Positions 25,903 through 34,544 of a DNA stretch of 64,000 nt are shown piece by piece. The position numbers and the translations under genes are program-made. The DNA is from SIG673 sp045638685. Lineage in GTDB: Bacteria; Bacillota; Clostridia; Oscillospirales; CAG-272. The DNA lies in contig JAZUBT010000018.1 of NCBI GenBank assembly GCA_045638685.1, forward strand, positions 21,533 through 85,532. The letters run 5' to 3'. Positions within the stretch are counted from its first letter, which is position 1. Every line of letters begins with the position of its first letter. The notes beneath the pieces were generated by a model, which saw only the letters and a list, made by a program, of their open reading frames with translations, made no database searches and had not been told where the DNA came from.

Positions 25903-27411
25903 ATGAATGAAAACCGCCAATATATCGCCATCGACTTAAAATCCTTCTACGCCTCCGTTGAATGTATGGAACGGGGGCTTGATCCGATGACAACCAACCT
26001 CGTCGTTGCCGACGAGTCAAAAACCGAAAAAACAATCTGCCTTGCGGTTTCTCCGTCGCTGAAGGCGTACGGTATTCCGGGAAGAGCGCGTCTTTTCGAG
26101 GTTATCCAGCGAATAAAAGAGGCAAATAACGAGCGAAGACGCAAGGCGGGACAGGTGCTCCGTGGCGAGAGCTGCGACTCACGCACACTTTCGTCTAACC
26201 CTACGCTCGCGATTTCCTATATTGCCGCTCCTCCGCAGATGGCGAAATATATGGAGATAAGCACCAAAATTTACGGAGTCTATCTTAAATATATCGCGCC
26301 GGAGGATATACACGTATATTCAATAGACGAGGTTTTTATCGACGCAACGGAGTATCTTGAGACCTACAAATGCTCGGCGCACGAGCTTGCTCTGCGTATG
26401 ATAAGAGACATTTTGAAAACGACCGGCATTACGGCTACTGCGGGTATCGGCACTAACCTTTATCTTGCCAAGATAGCCATGGACATTATGGCGAAAAAAA
26501 TGCCTGCCGACAGGGACGGGGTGCGTATTGCCGAGCTTGACGAGAGGTCGTACCGCGAAAAGCTGTGGTCGCATAAGCCTCTCACATCATTTTGGAGAGT
26601 GGGCAAGGGGTACGCCTCAAAGCTTGAGGAGCACGGCATGTTTACGATGGGAGACGTTGCCCGCCGTTCAATAGAAAACGAGGAGGAGCTGTATAAGCTT
26701 TTCGGGGTAAACGCCGAGCTTTTAATCGACCACGCATGGGGACATGAGCCGTGTCTTATCTCCGATATAAAGGCGTATAAGCCCGAAAGCAGCAGTATAT
26801 GCTCGGGGCAGGTGCTTTCGCGCCCGTATGAATTTGACAAGGCAAGGCTTATCGTTCACGAGATGCTTGACCTACTTGCACTTGACCTTGTAGAAAAACG
26901 GTTGGTTACAAATCAGATTGTGCTTGACGTTGGGTACGATGTCGAATGTCTCACCGACCCCCGTATAGCAAATAAATATCGCGGCACAGTGGTAGCTGAC
27001 TACTATGGAAGAAAGGTTCCAAAACCCGCACACGGTACCGCCAATATAGGCAGATTCACCTCGTCCGCTATGTTAATTGTTAAGGCAGCTCTTACGCTGT
27101 TTGACAAGGTGGTAAATCGCGATCTGCTTGTGAGACGGGTAACGGTTACAGCGTGTAATACCATAGGCGAAAGCGCCGCAGAGGAGCTTCCGTCGGGTGG
27201 AGAACAGTTAAGCTTTTTCACAGATGCAGCCGAGCTTGAAAAGAAGCGTAAAACCGAGGAAGCAGCATTAAAAAAGGAACGCAAAAATCAGGAAGCGATA
27301 CTTAAGCTTCAAAAGAGATACGGAAAAAACGCAGTTCTTAAGGCCATGAACCTCGAGGAGGGGGCTACAACGAAGGAACGTAACAGCCAAATAGGTGGGC
27401 ATAAGGCATAG
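25903..27411 (+). CDS. Y-family DNA polymerase (UvrX/YqjW type)
   Basis: Translesion polymerase, part of the UV and mutagenesis response. The 502-residue protein has the palm acidic residues in IAIDLKSFYASVE (near residue 10) and VYSIDEVFID (near 139), helix-hairpin-helix and little-finger regions. The motif EQLSFFTD near residue 428 is a likely beta-clamp binding peptide. The tail has the charged stretch AELEKKRKTEEAALKKERK. A YolD-like gene follows, the pairing found in Bacillus (yqjW-yqjX, uvrX-yolD). No LexA box was identified. Confidence 0.93.
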   Translation: MNENRQYIAIDLKSFYASVECMERGLDPMTTNLVVADESKTEKTICLAVSPSLKAYGIPGRARLFEVIQRIKEANNERRRKAGQVLRGESCDSRTLSSNPTLAISYIAAPPQMAKYMEISTKIYGVYLKYIAPEDIHVYSIDEVFIDATEYLETYKCSAHELALRMIRDILKTTGITATAGIGTNLYLAKIAMDIMAKKMPADRDGVRIAELDERSYREKLWSHKPLTSFWRVGKGYASKLEEHGMFTMGDVARRSIENEEELYKLFGVNAELLIDHAWGHEPCLISDIKAYKPESSSICSGQVLSRPYEFDKARLIVHEMLDLLALDLVEKRLVTNQIVLDVGYDVECLTDPRIANKYRGTVVADYYGRKVPKPAHGTANIGRFTSSAMLIVKAALTLFDKVVNRDLLVRRVTVTACNTIGESAAEELPSGGEQLSFFTDAAELEKKRKTEEAALKKERKNQEAILKLQKRYGKNAVLKAMNLEEGATTKERNSQIGGHKA

Positions 27412-27498
27412 CGCAGTCAGGCGCTTAACAGCCTTCAAGCCAGCCTACGGACAGCACCCTTCATCACTTTTAAATCCTAGGCAAAAAGGAATATTTTT

Positions 27499-27948
27499 AT
27501 GAAAGACTCATCCTACGACGATATAATAAACCTCCCCCGTCCCGTGTCAAACAGACATACCCCTATGTCGCGAGAGAGCCGCGCCGCTCAGTTCGCGCCC
27601 TTTGCCGCGCTTACAGGGTATGACGCTTCGGTAAAAGAGGAGGCAAGGCTGACCGAAAAAAGGCTTCCGCTAACGGAGGAGCAAGAAACTCTGCTAAATA
27701 CTAAAATAGCGTACCTTAGCGAAAAAACCGCCGCTCACCCAAGGGTGAGGATTACCTATTTTCTTGCCGACGAGAAAAAAAGCGGTGGGCAATACGTAAC
27801 GCTTGAAGGAGCGCTTTACGTTATAGACGAGATAGGCGGCGTCCTTATACTTTCTGACACATCTCTTGACAAAATAAAAATACCGCTCCCCGACATTCTC
27901 AGTATCGAAAGCGATGTTTTTACAGGCGGCATTTTTGACGCGTTTTAG
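27499..27948 (+). CDS. YolD-like protein
   Basis: A 149-residue partner of the upstream Y-family polymerase. The N-terminus SYDDIINLPRPVSNRHTPMSRESRAAQFAPFAALTGYD is the typical YolD-like start. A C-terminal half with VRITYFLADEKKSGGQYVTLEG and DEIGGVLILSD forms the small beta-rich domain. Function in the family is unclear; it is thought to assist or regulate UV-induced mutagenesis with UvrX-type polymerases. Confidence 0.85.
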   Translation: MKDSSYDDIINLPRPVSNRHTPMSRESRAAQFAPFAALTGYDASVKEEARLTEKRLPLTEEQETLLNTKIAYLSEKTAAHPRVRITYFLADEKKSGGQYVTLEGALYVIDEIGGVLILSDTSLDKIKIPLPDILSIESDVFTGGIFDAF

Positions 27949-28103
27949 ACAATGAAAACGCAGATGTAAATTTTGGAAATCATACATTTATATTTAAATT
28001 TTATTTAATAAGTAAATTACATACAACCGAAAGGAATTCCGACTATGCATAGTTACCTTGCGGATGACAGAGAAGCAGCATTCTCGGGAGGTAAAAGAAA
28101 AAT

Positions 28104-28895
28104 ATGAAGGACGTGCTTATTACGGGGGCGTACGGCGGAATGGGACGCGCCGCCGTTAATCTTTTAGCCGAAAAAGGCTTTCGCGTTTTCGCGCTTGATA
28201 AAAGGATAGGAGACGGGCAGGAGAATATTATTCCCATCGAAGCGGATATTACGTCGCCTGAAAGCGTAAAAAAAGCTTTCGAGGTCATACATAGCTACAC
28301 CGATAACCTTTACGCTATCCTGCATTTCGCGGGAATCTATATGCTTGATTCCCTCGTTGAAATGGACGACGCTGCCTTTAAACGCGTTTTAGACGTGAAT
28401 TTCAGCGGCGCGTTTTTAGTTAACAAAACCTTTCTCCCTCTCCTTAGTCGCGGTAGCCGTATATTGATTACCACGAGCGAGCTCGCGCCCCTCGACCCTC
28501 TCCCGTTCACGGGAATTTACGCAGTATCCAAGGCCGCGCTTGACAGGTATGCCTACTCGCTGGGAATGGAGCTTCAGCTACTCGGAATAAAGGTTTCCGT
28601 CCTTCGAGCAGGAGCAGTAGAAACGGGAATGCTTGGCGTTTCTACCGACTGTCTCGACCGTTTTTGCGAAAACACGGCGCTTTATTCCTGCAACGCCAAA
28701 AGATTTAAAGCTATCGTTAACCGTGTTGAGGCAAGATGTGTTCCGCCTTCAAAAATCGCGGAGAAATCAGCACGAATTCTTCAAAAACGCAGCCCCGCCT
28801 TTGCTTACAGCATCAATCGAAATCCCCTACTGCTTCTTTTGAACGCTTTGCCAAAGCGACTTCAGATGTTAATTATTAAGTCGGTTCTGAAATAA
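28104..28895 (+). CDS. Short-chain dehydrogenase/reductase
   Basis: A 263-residue NAD(P)-dependent oxidoreductase. Cofactor loop ITGAYGGMGRAAV (TGxxxGxG) near residue 6, DVNFSGAF near 94, and catalytic Ser in ITTSELA and Tyr/Lys in YAVSKAALDRYA near 137. The C-terminus contains a hydrophobic patch (NPLLLLLNALPKRLQMLIIKSV) that may touch the membrane. Substrate unknown. Followed by a long inverted repeat that separates it from the polysaccharide cluster. Confidence 0.88.
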   Translation: MKDVLITGAYGGMGRAAVNLLAEKGFRVFALDKRIGDGQENIIPIEADITSPESVKKAFEVIHSYTDNLYAILHFAGIYMLDSLVEMDDAAFKRVLDVNFSGAFLVNKTFLPLLSRGSRILITTSELAPLDPLPFTGIYAVSKAALDRYAYSLGMELQLLGIKVSVLRAGAVETGMLGVSTDCLDRFCENTALYSCNAKRFKAIVNRVEARCVPPSKIAEKSARILQKRSPAFAYSINRNPLLLLLNALPKRLQMLIIKSVLK

Positions 28896-28967
28896 TTTTT
28901 TTTGCAATCCTACGGTTTTATAAGTCAAAACACATAAATCACCTTATCCGTTTTCGACGGTATAACG

Positions 28968-29035
28968 GTGCATAAAAGCTATACGCAAGCGTCCCTATAA
29001 TTTGTTTTTATAGGGACGCTTGCGTATTTATGCAC
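28968..29035. repeat. 68-bp inverted repeat before the polysaccharide promoter
   Basis: Arms ATACGCAAGCGTCCCTATAA (28981-29000) and its exact complement (29008-29027) are perfect over 20 bp with a seven-base loop. Outer arms GTGCATAA (28968-28975) and TTATGCAC (29028-29035) also pair, leaving a five-base bulge. No T-run follows, so it is not a classical terminator, although it could still insulate the upstream SDR gene. It ends 16 bp before the -35 box of the cluster promoter. A small palindromic mobile element is the other possibility. Confidence 0.75.
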
Positions 29036-29050
29036 ATTTTTATTATGGGG

Positions 29051-29079
29051 TTGACAATATGAATAAAATATGCTATAAT
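29051..29079 (+). promoter_or_regulatory. Consensus extended -10 promoter of the polysaccharide cluster
   Basis: TTGACA (29051-29056), 17 bp, TATAAT (29074-29079), with TGC directly before the -10 box (extended -10). Start is expected near 29086, giving a leader of about 180 bases. Confidence 0.9.
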
Positions 29080-29085
29080 AAATAT

Positions 29086-29265
29086 AAATATATTTAGATT
29101 TAATGAATTTATCTAAAGATTACTGCTCAATCAAACCGAATTCACCGTAACGTAATCAACAAATTCGAGGATATAAGCAGCTTGGCTTGTAATTTGTGCG
29201 CACCGGCATTCTGACCGTTTTACATATGCTCGTTAAACAACAAAAACAGAAAGGCAGAGCACTTC
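29086..29265 (+). promoter_or_regulatory. Untranslated leader of the polysaccharide operon
   Basis: About 180 bases between the predicted start and the first ATG. It begins with a hairpin (TTTAGAT/ATCTAAA, 29093-29117). No leader peptide or known riboswitch was recognised. A processive antitermination site is possible for an operon of more than 20 kb but is not shown. Confidence 0.45.
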
Positions 29266-29793
29266 ATGAATAGGAATTTATTAATTGTCGGCGCAGGAAC
29301 GTATGCCACTCTTGCTTCTGAGATTGCGGCTGACATGGGCTGCTTTGAAAAAATAGATTTCGTTGATGACGGAAGAAAAACAACTCCTATCGGAACCGAG
29401 GTTGTCGGAACAACACGGGATATCGACAGGCTGGCGGCTGAGTATGGTAGTATCATTGTGGCTATTGGCAATCCGAAGGTCAGACTTTCGTTACTCAGCG
29501 ACATAAAAGAGAAAGCTCAGTACCGTATCGTTTCACTTGTTTCTCCCAAAGCCTACGTGTCTCCAACCGCACAAATAATGAACGGCTGCATTATTGAACC
29601 GATGGCCGTCGTGCACACAGGCTGTGTTATCGCGGAGGGATGTATTATTTCTGCCGGCGCTGTTGTTAATCATGCAAGCACGTGCTGCGAGGGCGTTCAC
29701 GTGGATTGTAACGCAACGGTTGAGGGATACTGCCTTGTTCCTGCGAACACAAAGATTTACAGCGGCGAAGTCTATAAAAGAAAAGATGCGTAA
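29266..29793 (+). CDS. PglD/NeuD-family sugar O- or N-acetyltransferase
   Basis: A 175-residue enzyme with an N-terminal nucleotide-sugar binding domain (LLIVGAGTYATLASEIA) and a C-terminal left-handed beta-helix of hexapeptide repeats (about residues 98-165: AYVSPTAQIMNGCIIEPMAVV...). The family acetylates amino sugars or sialic acid. The usual catalytic His may be the one in VNHAST. It is shorter than typical (about 210). First gene of the polysaccharide cluster. Confidence 0.85.
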   Translation: MNRNLLIVGAGTYATLASEIAADMGCFEKIDFVDDGRKTTPIGTEVVGTTRDIDRLAAEYGSIIVAIGNPKVRLSLLSDIKEKAQYRIVSLVSPKAYVSPTAQIMNGCIIEPMAVVHTGCVIAEGCIISAGAVVNHASTCCEGVHVDCNATVEGYCLVPANTKIYSGEVYKRKDA

Positions 29794-29930
29794 AACCGGC
29801 TGTTATATTCTTTAACCCGTAAAGACCGCAACCGTTTGAATAAAATTTCTAAACATACCCCTAAAAAAATCAAGAGCTTAAACCACCCCTTTGAAAACGG
29901 AATATACTTACGAACAGGAGATTTTGCAAA

Positions 29931-30635
29931 ATGTATAAGCACGTTATTAAAAGACTTATCGACCTTATTTTATCGGGCGTTGCAATCGTCGTACTGGCGA
30001 TCCCGATGTTAATCGTCGCAATCGCTATAAAGATTGACGATCCCGGACCGGTTTTATTTAAGCAGAAGCGTGTCGGCAAGAAGAAAAACGGCGAAATTAC
30101 ATATTTTATGATTTGGAAATTCCGCAGCATGAAGATGTCAACCCCTCACGACACACCCACACATCTTCTTGAAAACCCCGAGCAATACATAACCCGCGTA
30201 GGTAAATTTATCCGCAAGACAAGTCTTGACGAGCTTCCACAGATATATCAAGTGTTTACCGGAAAGCTCTCGGCTATTGGTCCCAGACCGGCTTTATGGT
30301 CGCAAGAGGATCTGATTGCGGAGCGTGAAAAATACGGGGCAAACGATATTAAGCCCGGCATCACCGGATGGGCGCAGATCAACGGACGCGACGAGCTTGA
30401 AATTGACGTTAAAGCAAGGTTCGACGGTGATTATGCCGCCGCATTGAATGCAGGTCGGTTCAAGGGCTTTGCTATGGACGTCAAGTGCTTCTTTGGTACG
30501 GTTATAAGCGTACTGAAATCTGACGGTGTTGTTGAAGGCGGCACCGGAGAGATGCAGAAGCAGGAAGAAGCCGGCAAAGAACAGGAAGAACAGAAGGATA
30601 AAAAAGAAAACGAGGTCGATACGATTCATGGATAA
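29931..30635 (+). CDS. Initiating undecaprenyl-phosphate sugar phosphotransferase
   Basis: Transfers the first sugar-1-phosphate to the lipid carrier at the membrane. The 234-residue protein is the short PglC/EpsL-type with one N-terminal membrane helix (LIDLILSGVAIVVLAIPMLIVAIAI). Motifs: KQKRVGKKKNGEITYFMIWKFRSM, then the catalytic pair in TSLDELPQIYQ, GPRPAL and KPGITGWAQINGRD. The C-terminus is a charged Glu/Lys/Gln tail of about 25 residues that is not part of the usual family length. Overlaps the next gene by eight bases. Confidence 0.93.
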   Translation: MYKHVIKRLIDLILSGVAIVVLAIPMLIVAIAIKIDDPGPVLFKQKRVGKKKNGEITYFMIWKFRSMKMSTPHDTPTHLLENPEQYITRVGKFIRKTSLDELPQIYQVFTGKLSAIGPRPALWSQEDLIAEREKYGANDIKPGITGWAQINGRDELEIDVKARFDGDYAAALNAGRFKGFAMDVKCFFGTVISVLKSDGVVEGGTGEMQKQEEAGKEQEEQKDKKENEVDTIHG

Positions 30636-31716
30636 GAAACGCATTCTTTTTTTAGCCCAGCATTTTATCACTCTGTATTCATTCAGACGTGAGCTCATTG
30701 AGCGGCTTTGTAAGGAAGGCCACGAAGTATTTTTATCTCTTCCCGAAGCTGACGACAACAAATACTTTGAGGATCTCGGCTGCAAAATCGTGATTACCGA
30801 TATAGACCGCCGAGGCGTTAATCCGGTAAAGGATTTAAAGCTAATTGCCTTTTACAAAAAGATGATTCGTAAAATTAGTCCGGATATTATCTTCTCCTAC
30901 ACAATTAAGCCTAACGTATATGGCTCTATGGTAACGAACGGTAAGTATAAACAGGTTTGTAATATAACGGGAACCGGCGGAACCTTCCTCGAAGACAATC
31001 TGGTAGCCAAGATTTGCAAAATGCTTTACCGCCACTCGGTTAAAAAATGCTACAAGGTCTTTTTCCAAAACACCGGCGATAGGGACATGTTTGTAAAAAA
31101 CAAAATGGTTAAGGACAACTGGGACATGCTGCCGGGCTCCGGTGTCAACCTTGAACAGTTTTCAGTTACCCCGTTACCTGACAGCGGCGATATAAACTTT
31201 ATATTCATTGGCCGAGTTATGAAATTAAAGGGCATTGATGAGTATTTGGAAGCAGCTAAGGCTATAAAAGAAAAATATCCGAATACAAACTTCTATATTG
31301 CCGGATTTATAGAGGAAGGCGAGTACAAAGAGAAGGTTGCCGAATACGGAGATGCGGTCGTGCCGCTTGGCTTTATTAAGGATATAACGACAGAGATTAA
31401 GAAATGCCATTGCACCGTTTTACCCTCGCACGGCGGCGAGGGAGTACCCAACGTTCTTCTTGAGAGCGCCGCAATGGGCAGAATCTGTATCGGCTCGAAC
31501 ATTCCCGGTACGGCTGACGTAATTTCCGACGGTAGGACAGGCTATCTGTTTGAGCCCGGAAACGCCAGCAGCTTGGTTGAGGCCATAGAAAAGGTAATAA
31601 AGCTGACGGACGAGCAGAGGAAAGAAATGGGTCTGTCCGGCAGATTAAAGGTTGAAAAGGAATTCAACCGAGAGATTGTTATACAGAAGTATGTAGATGA
31701 GGTTGAGAAGGCATGA
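30628..31716 (+). CDS. GT4 glycosyltransferase (PglA/CapM-like)
   Basis: A 362-residue GT-B retaining glycosyltransferase starting MDKKRILFLAQHFITLYSFRRE (ATG 30628, inside the end of the upstream gene). N-terminal half has NITGTGGTFLEDN; C-terminal half has the EX7E motif in HGGEGVPNVLLESAAMGR near residue 270 and NIPGTADVISDGRTGYLF. This type often adds the second sugar to the carrier-bound sugar. Acceptor and donor unknown. Its stop overlaps the next start (ATGA). Confidence 0.9.
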   Translation: MDKKRILFLAQHFITLYSFRRELIERLCKEGHEVFLSLPEADDNKYFEDLGCKIVITDIDRRGVNPVKDLKLIAFYKKMIRKISPDIIFSYTIKPNVYGSMVTNGKYKQVCNITGTGGTFLEDNLVAKICKMLYRHSVKKCYKVFFQNTGDRDMFVKNKMVKDNWDMLPGSGVNLEQFSVTPLPDSGDINFIFIGRVMKLKGIDEYLEAAKAIKEKYPNTNFYIAGFIEEGEYKEKVAEYGDAVVPLGFIKDITTEIKKCHCTVLPSHGGEGVPNVLLESAAMGRICIGSNIPGTADVISDGRTGYLFEPGNASSLVEAIEKVIKLTDEQRKEMGLSGRLKVEKEFNREIVIQKYVDEVEKA

Positions 31717-32267
31717 AGGACATACTGAAAAATATAGTCGCCATTTTACGGGCAAACATTATATTTGGCTGGAAACGAATATTCGGTAAATGCAGCTACA
31801 AGAACATTGTTCGCGTTTTCAGGGGCGCAGACGTTACTGTCGGTAAGGGTGGCAAGCTCGTTATCGGAAAAGGCGTCGCCATAGGCGCGCGTTCGATTTG
31901 TACGGTGCGCAAGGGCGCCGTTTTGAAGCTGGGCGCGATGTCTAACCTAAACAGCGACTGCAAGATAGTTTGCCATGAAAAAATAGAAATCGGCGAGAAT
32001 ACGATATTCGGCCCCAACGTGCTTGTTTACGACCACGATCATTTGTACGACACCGAAAGCGGCGTAAGGCGCAAAGAATATGTTTCGTCGGAAATCGTGA
32101 TTGGCAAAAACTGTTGGATTGGAGCAAATACCGTTATTTTACGCGGAACTCACATCGGAGACAACTGTCTTGTCGGCGCCGGCAGTGTGGTAAAAGGCGA
32201 TTTCCCCTCGGGAAGCAAAATTATCCAAAAGAGAACGGACGTTCGAAACGCGGGAGGCAAAGCATGA
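31713..32267 (+). CDS. Hexapeptide-repeat O-acetyltransferase
   Basis: A 184-residue left-handed beta-helix acyltransferase. Repeats such as VTVGKGGKLVIGKGVAIGARSIC run through the middle. The catalytic His is likely in VYDHDHLYD, and the C-terminal coil has IVIGKNCWIGANTVILRGTHIGDNCLVGAGSVVKGDFP. Similar to capsule and colanic acid O-acetyltransferases, so it probably acetylates a sugar of the repeat unit. Coupled to neighbours by overlaps at both ends. Confidence 0.88.
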   Translation: MKDILKNIVAILRANIIFGWKRIFGKCSYKNIVRVFRGADVTVGKGGKLVIGKGVAIGARSICTVRKGAVLKLGAMSNLNSDCKIVCHEKIEIGENTIFGPNVLVYDHDHLYDTESGVRRKEYVSSEIVIGKNCWIGANTVILRGTHIGDNCLVGAGSVVKGDFPSGSKIIQKRTDVRNAGGKA

Positions 32268-33409
32268 GGATATTTATAGCCACGGATATAAATATTATCC
32301 TTTGCGACGGCAAGATTCTTGCAAACGGAAAGCACTCCACCATTTTAAGAAGATATTACAATGCCTTTGGTCCGATTGTTTTGTGCGCTCGATACAGCAA
32401 CATTGAGGATAACCAAAAAGGGCTTAACGATATAAGTGATATTGTTGACTCAACAGTAGCGGTAGGTTCGCTTTACAGTATGTTTTTAAACAAATGCAAT
32501 GCGAAAATAGAGGCTGCGATGAAGGACTGTGATTTGGTTGTTGGCAGATGCCCGTCAATAGCCGCGTACAAAGCGGCAGATATCGCAAAAAAACTGAAAA
32601 AACCGTTTTTTGCGGAATCAATGGGTTGCGCGTGGGACGCATATTGGAACCACGGTATTGTCGGCAAAGTGATTGCGCCCTATATGTTTTTGAAAATGAA
32701 AAGCGTCGTAAAAAGAGCAGACTTTGCGCTTTACGTTACAAGTGAATTTCTGCAAAAACGGTATCCCTGTAAAAACGACAGCGTTGCGGCGTCAAACGTT
32801 CTTATAGAAAAAATCGACGAGTCGGTTTTGAACAAAAGAGCCGAAAAGACAAATGAAAGCGTTGTTACTTTAATGACAACGGCTGCCGTTAACGTTAAAT
32901 ATAAAGGACAGCAGTACGTCATAAGAGCCATTCCGAGGCTGAATAAATTAGGCGTGCGCGTAAAATACGTTTTGGTTGGCGAGGGCGACGATTCGTATCT
33001 CAGGAGCGAGGCCGAGAAGCTCGGCGTGTCCGAGCAGGTAATTTTCAAGGGCAGAATGCCGCTTGACGAGGTGTTTACGTTGCTTGACGAGGCGGACGTT
33101 TACATACAGCCGAGCTTACAGGAAGGCTTGCCCCGCGCAATGATAGAAGCTATGAGCCGCGGTTGCGCGTGTATCGGCGCAAGAACAGCGGGAATCCCCG
33201 AGCTTATAGATGACGAGTTTGTGGTAAGAAGAAAAAGCGTTTCCGATATCGTAGAACGCATTTGTAAGTATGTAAATTTGTCAAAAGAGGAAAAGCTCCT
33301 GATTTCCAAGCGAAACTTTGAAGAAGCGAAGGGGTATCACACCTCCGTGCTTAATGAACGAAGAAACGCGTATTATACCAAAATAAAAGACAAGCTTATA
33401 GAAAAATAA
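32264..33409 (+). CDS. GT4 glycosyltransferase
   Basis: A 381-residue GT-B enzyme. Start taken at ATG 32264 (GGGAGG nine bases upstream), although the frame is open further left through the previous gene. C-terminal nucleotide-sugar site: VLVGEGDDSYLRSEAEKLG, then QPSLQEGLPRAMIEAMSRGCACIGARTAGIPELID with the EX7E pair near residue 288. Overlaps the acetyltransferase by four bases. Linkage unknown. Confidence 0.88.
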   Translation: MRIFIATDINIILCDGKILANGKHSTILRRYYNAFGPIVLCARYSNIEDNQKGLNDISDIVDSTVAVGSLYSMFLNKCNAKIEAAMKDCDLVVGRCPSIAAYKAADIAKKLKKPFFAESMGCAWDAYWNHGIVGKVIAPYMFLKMKSVVKRADFALYVTSEFLQKRYPCKNDSVAASNVLIEKIDESVLNKRAEKTNESVVTLMTTAAVNVKYKGQQYVIRAIPRLNKLGVRVKYVLVGEGDDSYLRSEAEKLGVSEQVIFKGRMPLDEVFTLLDEADVYIQPSLQEGLPRAMIEAMSRGCACIGARTAGIPELIDDEFVVRRKSVSDIVERICKYVNLSKEEKLLISKRNFEEAKGYHTSVLNERRNAYYTKIKDKLIEK

Positions 33410-33428
33410 GCAAGGTTGTGGAAGGTTT

Positions 33429-34544
33429 ATGAAGAAAATAATCATTTATTGCACCAGTCTTGATCGAGGCGGCGCGGAAAGGGTAACTGTTTACCTCACC
33501 GAATATCTTATCCATAACGGAATAGAATGTGAAATTCTTACCGAAAGATTCGGCAAGAATGAATATGCGGTTCCCGACGGAGTTAAGAGAGTTTCTATTT
33601 CAAGCACAAAAAAGCCTTTTGCTTTTAAAAAGGTGAGCCTACTACGTCGCGAAATTAAAAAAAGCGGCGCTGACACCGTGCTTGTAATGGGTGTACCGAA
33701 TTGTATTTGGTTAATCCCTGCCTGTCTGGGGCTGGGCGTAAAGGTGATTGTTTCCGAGCGTAATGACCCCAAAAATTTTGCCGGTAAAAAGCCGGTCAAG
33801 ATTCTTTCACGCTTTTTAATGAGATTTGCTCACGGCTTTGTGTTCCAAACCAACGACGCCAAAGCGTTTTACGACAAAAAGCTCAAAGGTCGCGGACAGG
33901 TTATATTCAACCCTCTTATAACCGACAATTTGCCAAACGTATATGAGGGGCAGCGAACGAAAGCTATTGTTACCGCAGGAAGACTGGTAACTCAAAAGAA
34001 CCAAAAGATGCTTATATCGGCGTTTGCAGACGTTTCAAAAAAGCATCCCGAATATAACCTTATAATCTACGGCGAAGGCCCTCTCCGCGAGACGCTTGAA
34101 GCACAGGCGGCAGAGCTTGGAATTAAGGATAAGGTTTTTCTGCCGGGTAATACAAGCGACCTTCTTCAGCATACCAAGAATGCGGCAATCTTTGTTCTGC
34201 CCTCTGATTTTGAGGGAATGCCGAATGCTCTCATAGAAGCGATGGCGATAGGACTTCCGTGTATTTCTACCGACTGCCCGTGCGGCGGACCGAGAGAATT
34301 GATTACGGACGGTCAAAACGGCATTCTGGTTCCGGTCAGAGACGGGGCGCGGCTAACTGAGGCAATGATACGATTAATCGAAGACCAAGCCCTTGCCCAT
34401 AACATCGGGGAAAGGGCGGCCGAAATTCGAAATCGTTTGAACAGCGAGGTAATAGGACGTCAATGGATAGACTATCTGTCAGGCGTAAGCACGAAGTTGA
34501 CGGGGTTCTGTAGGAGGACGGATAATAATAATGAATCGAATTAG
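33429..34544 (+). CDS. GT4 glycosyltransferase
   Basis: A 371-residue GT-B enzyme beginning KKIIIYCTSLDRGGAERVTVYLTEYL, the usual donor-site loop of this group. C-terminal motif SDFEGMPNALIEAMAIGLPCISTDCPCGGPRELI near residue 255. It closely resembles the other GT4 at 42912-43997 over this segment, which suggests related linkages or a duplication. Its last codons overlap the Wzy start. Confidence 0.9.
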   Translation: MKKIIIYCTSLDRGGAERVTVYLTEYLIHNGIECEILTERFGKNEYAVPDGVKRVSISSTKKPFAFKKVSLLRREIKKSGADTVLVMGVPNCIWLIPACLGLGVKVIVSERNDPKNFAGKKPVKILSRFLMRFAHGFVFQTNDAKAFYDKKLKGRGQVIFNPLITDNLPNVYEGQRTKAIVTAGRLVTQKNQKMLISAFADVSKKHPEYNLIIYGEGPLRETLEAQAAELGIKDKVFLPGNTSDLLQHTKNAAIFVLPSDFEGMPNALIEAMAIGLPCISTDCPCGGPRELITDGQNGILVPVRDGARLTEAMIRLIEDQALAHNIGERAAEIRNRLNSEVIGRQWIDYLSGVSTKLTGFCRRTDNNNESN

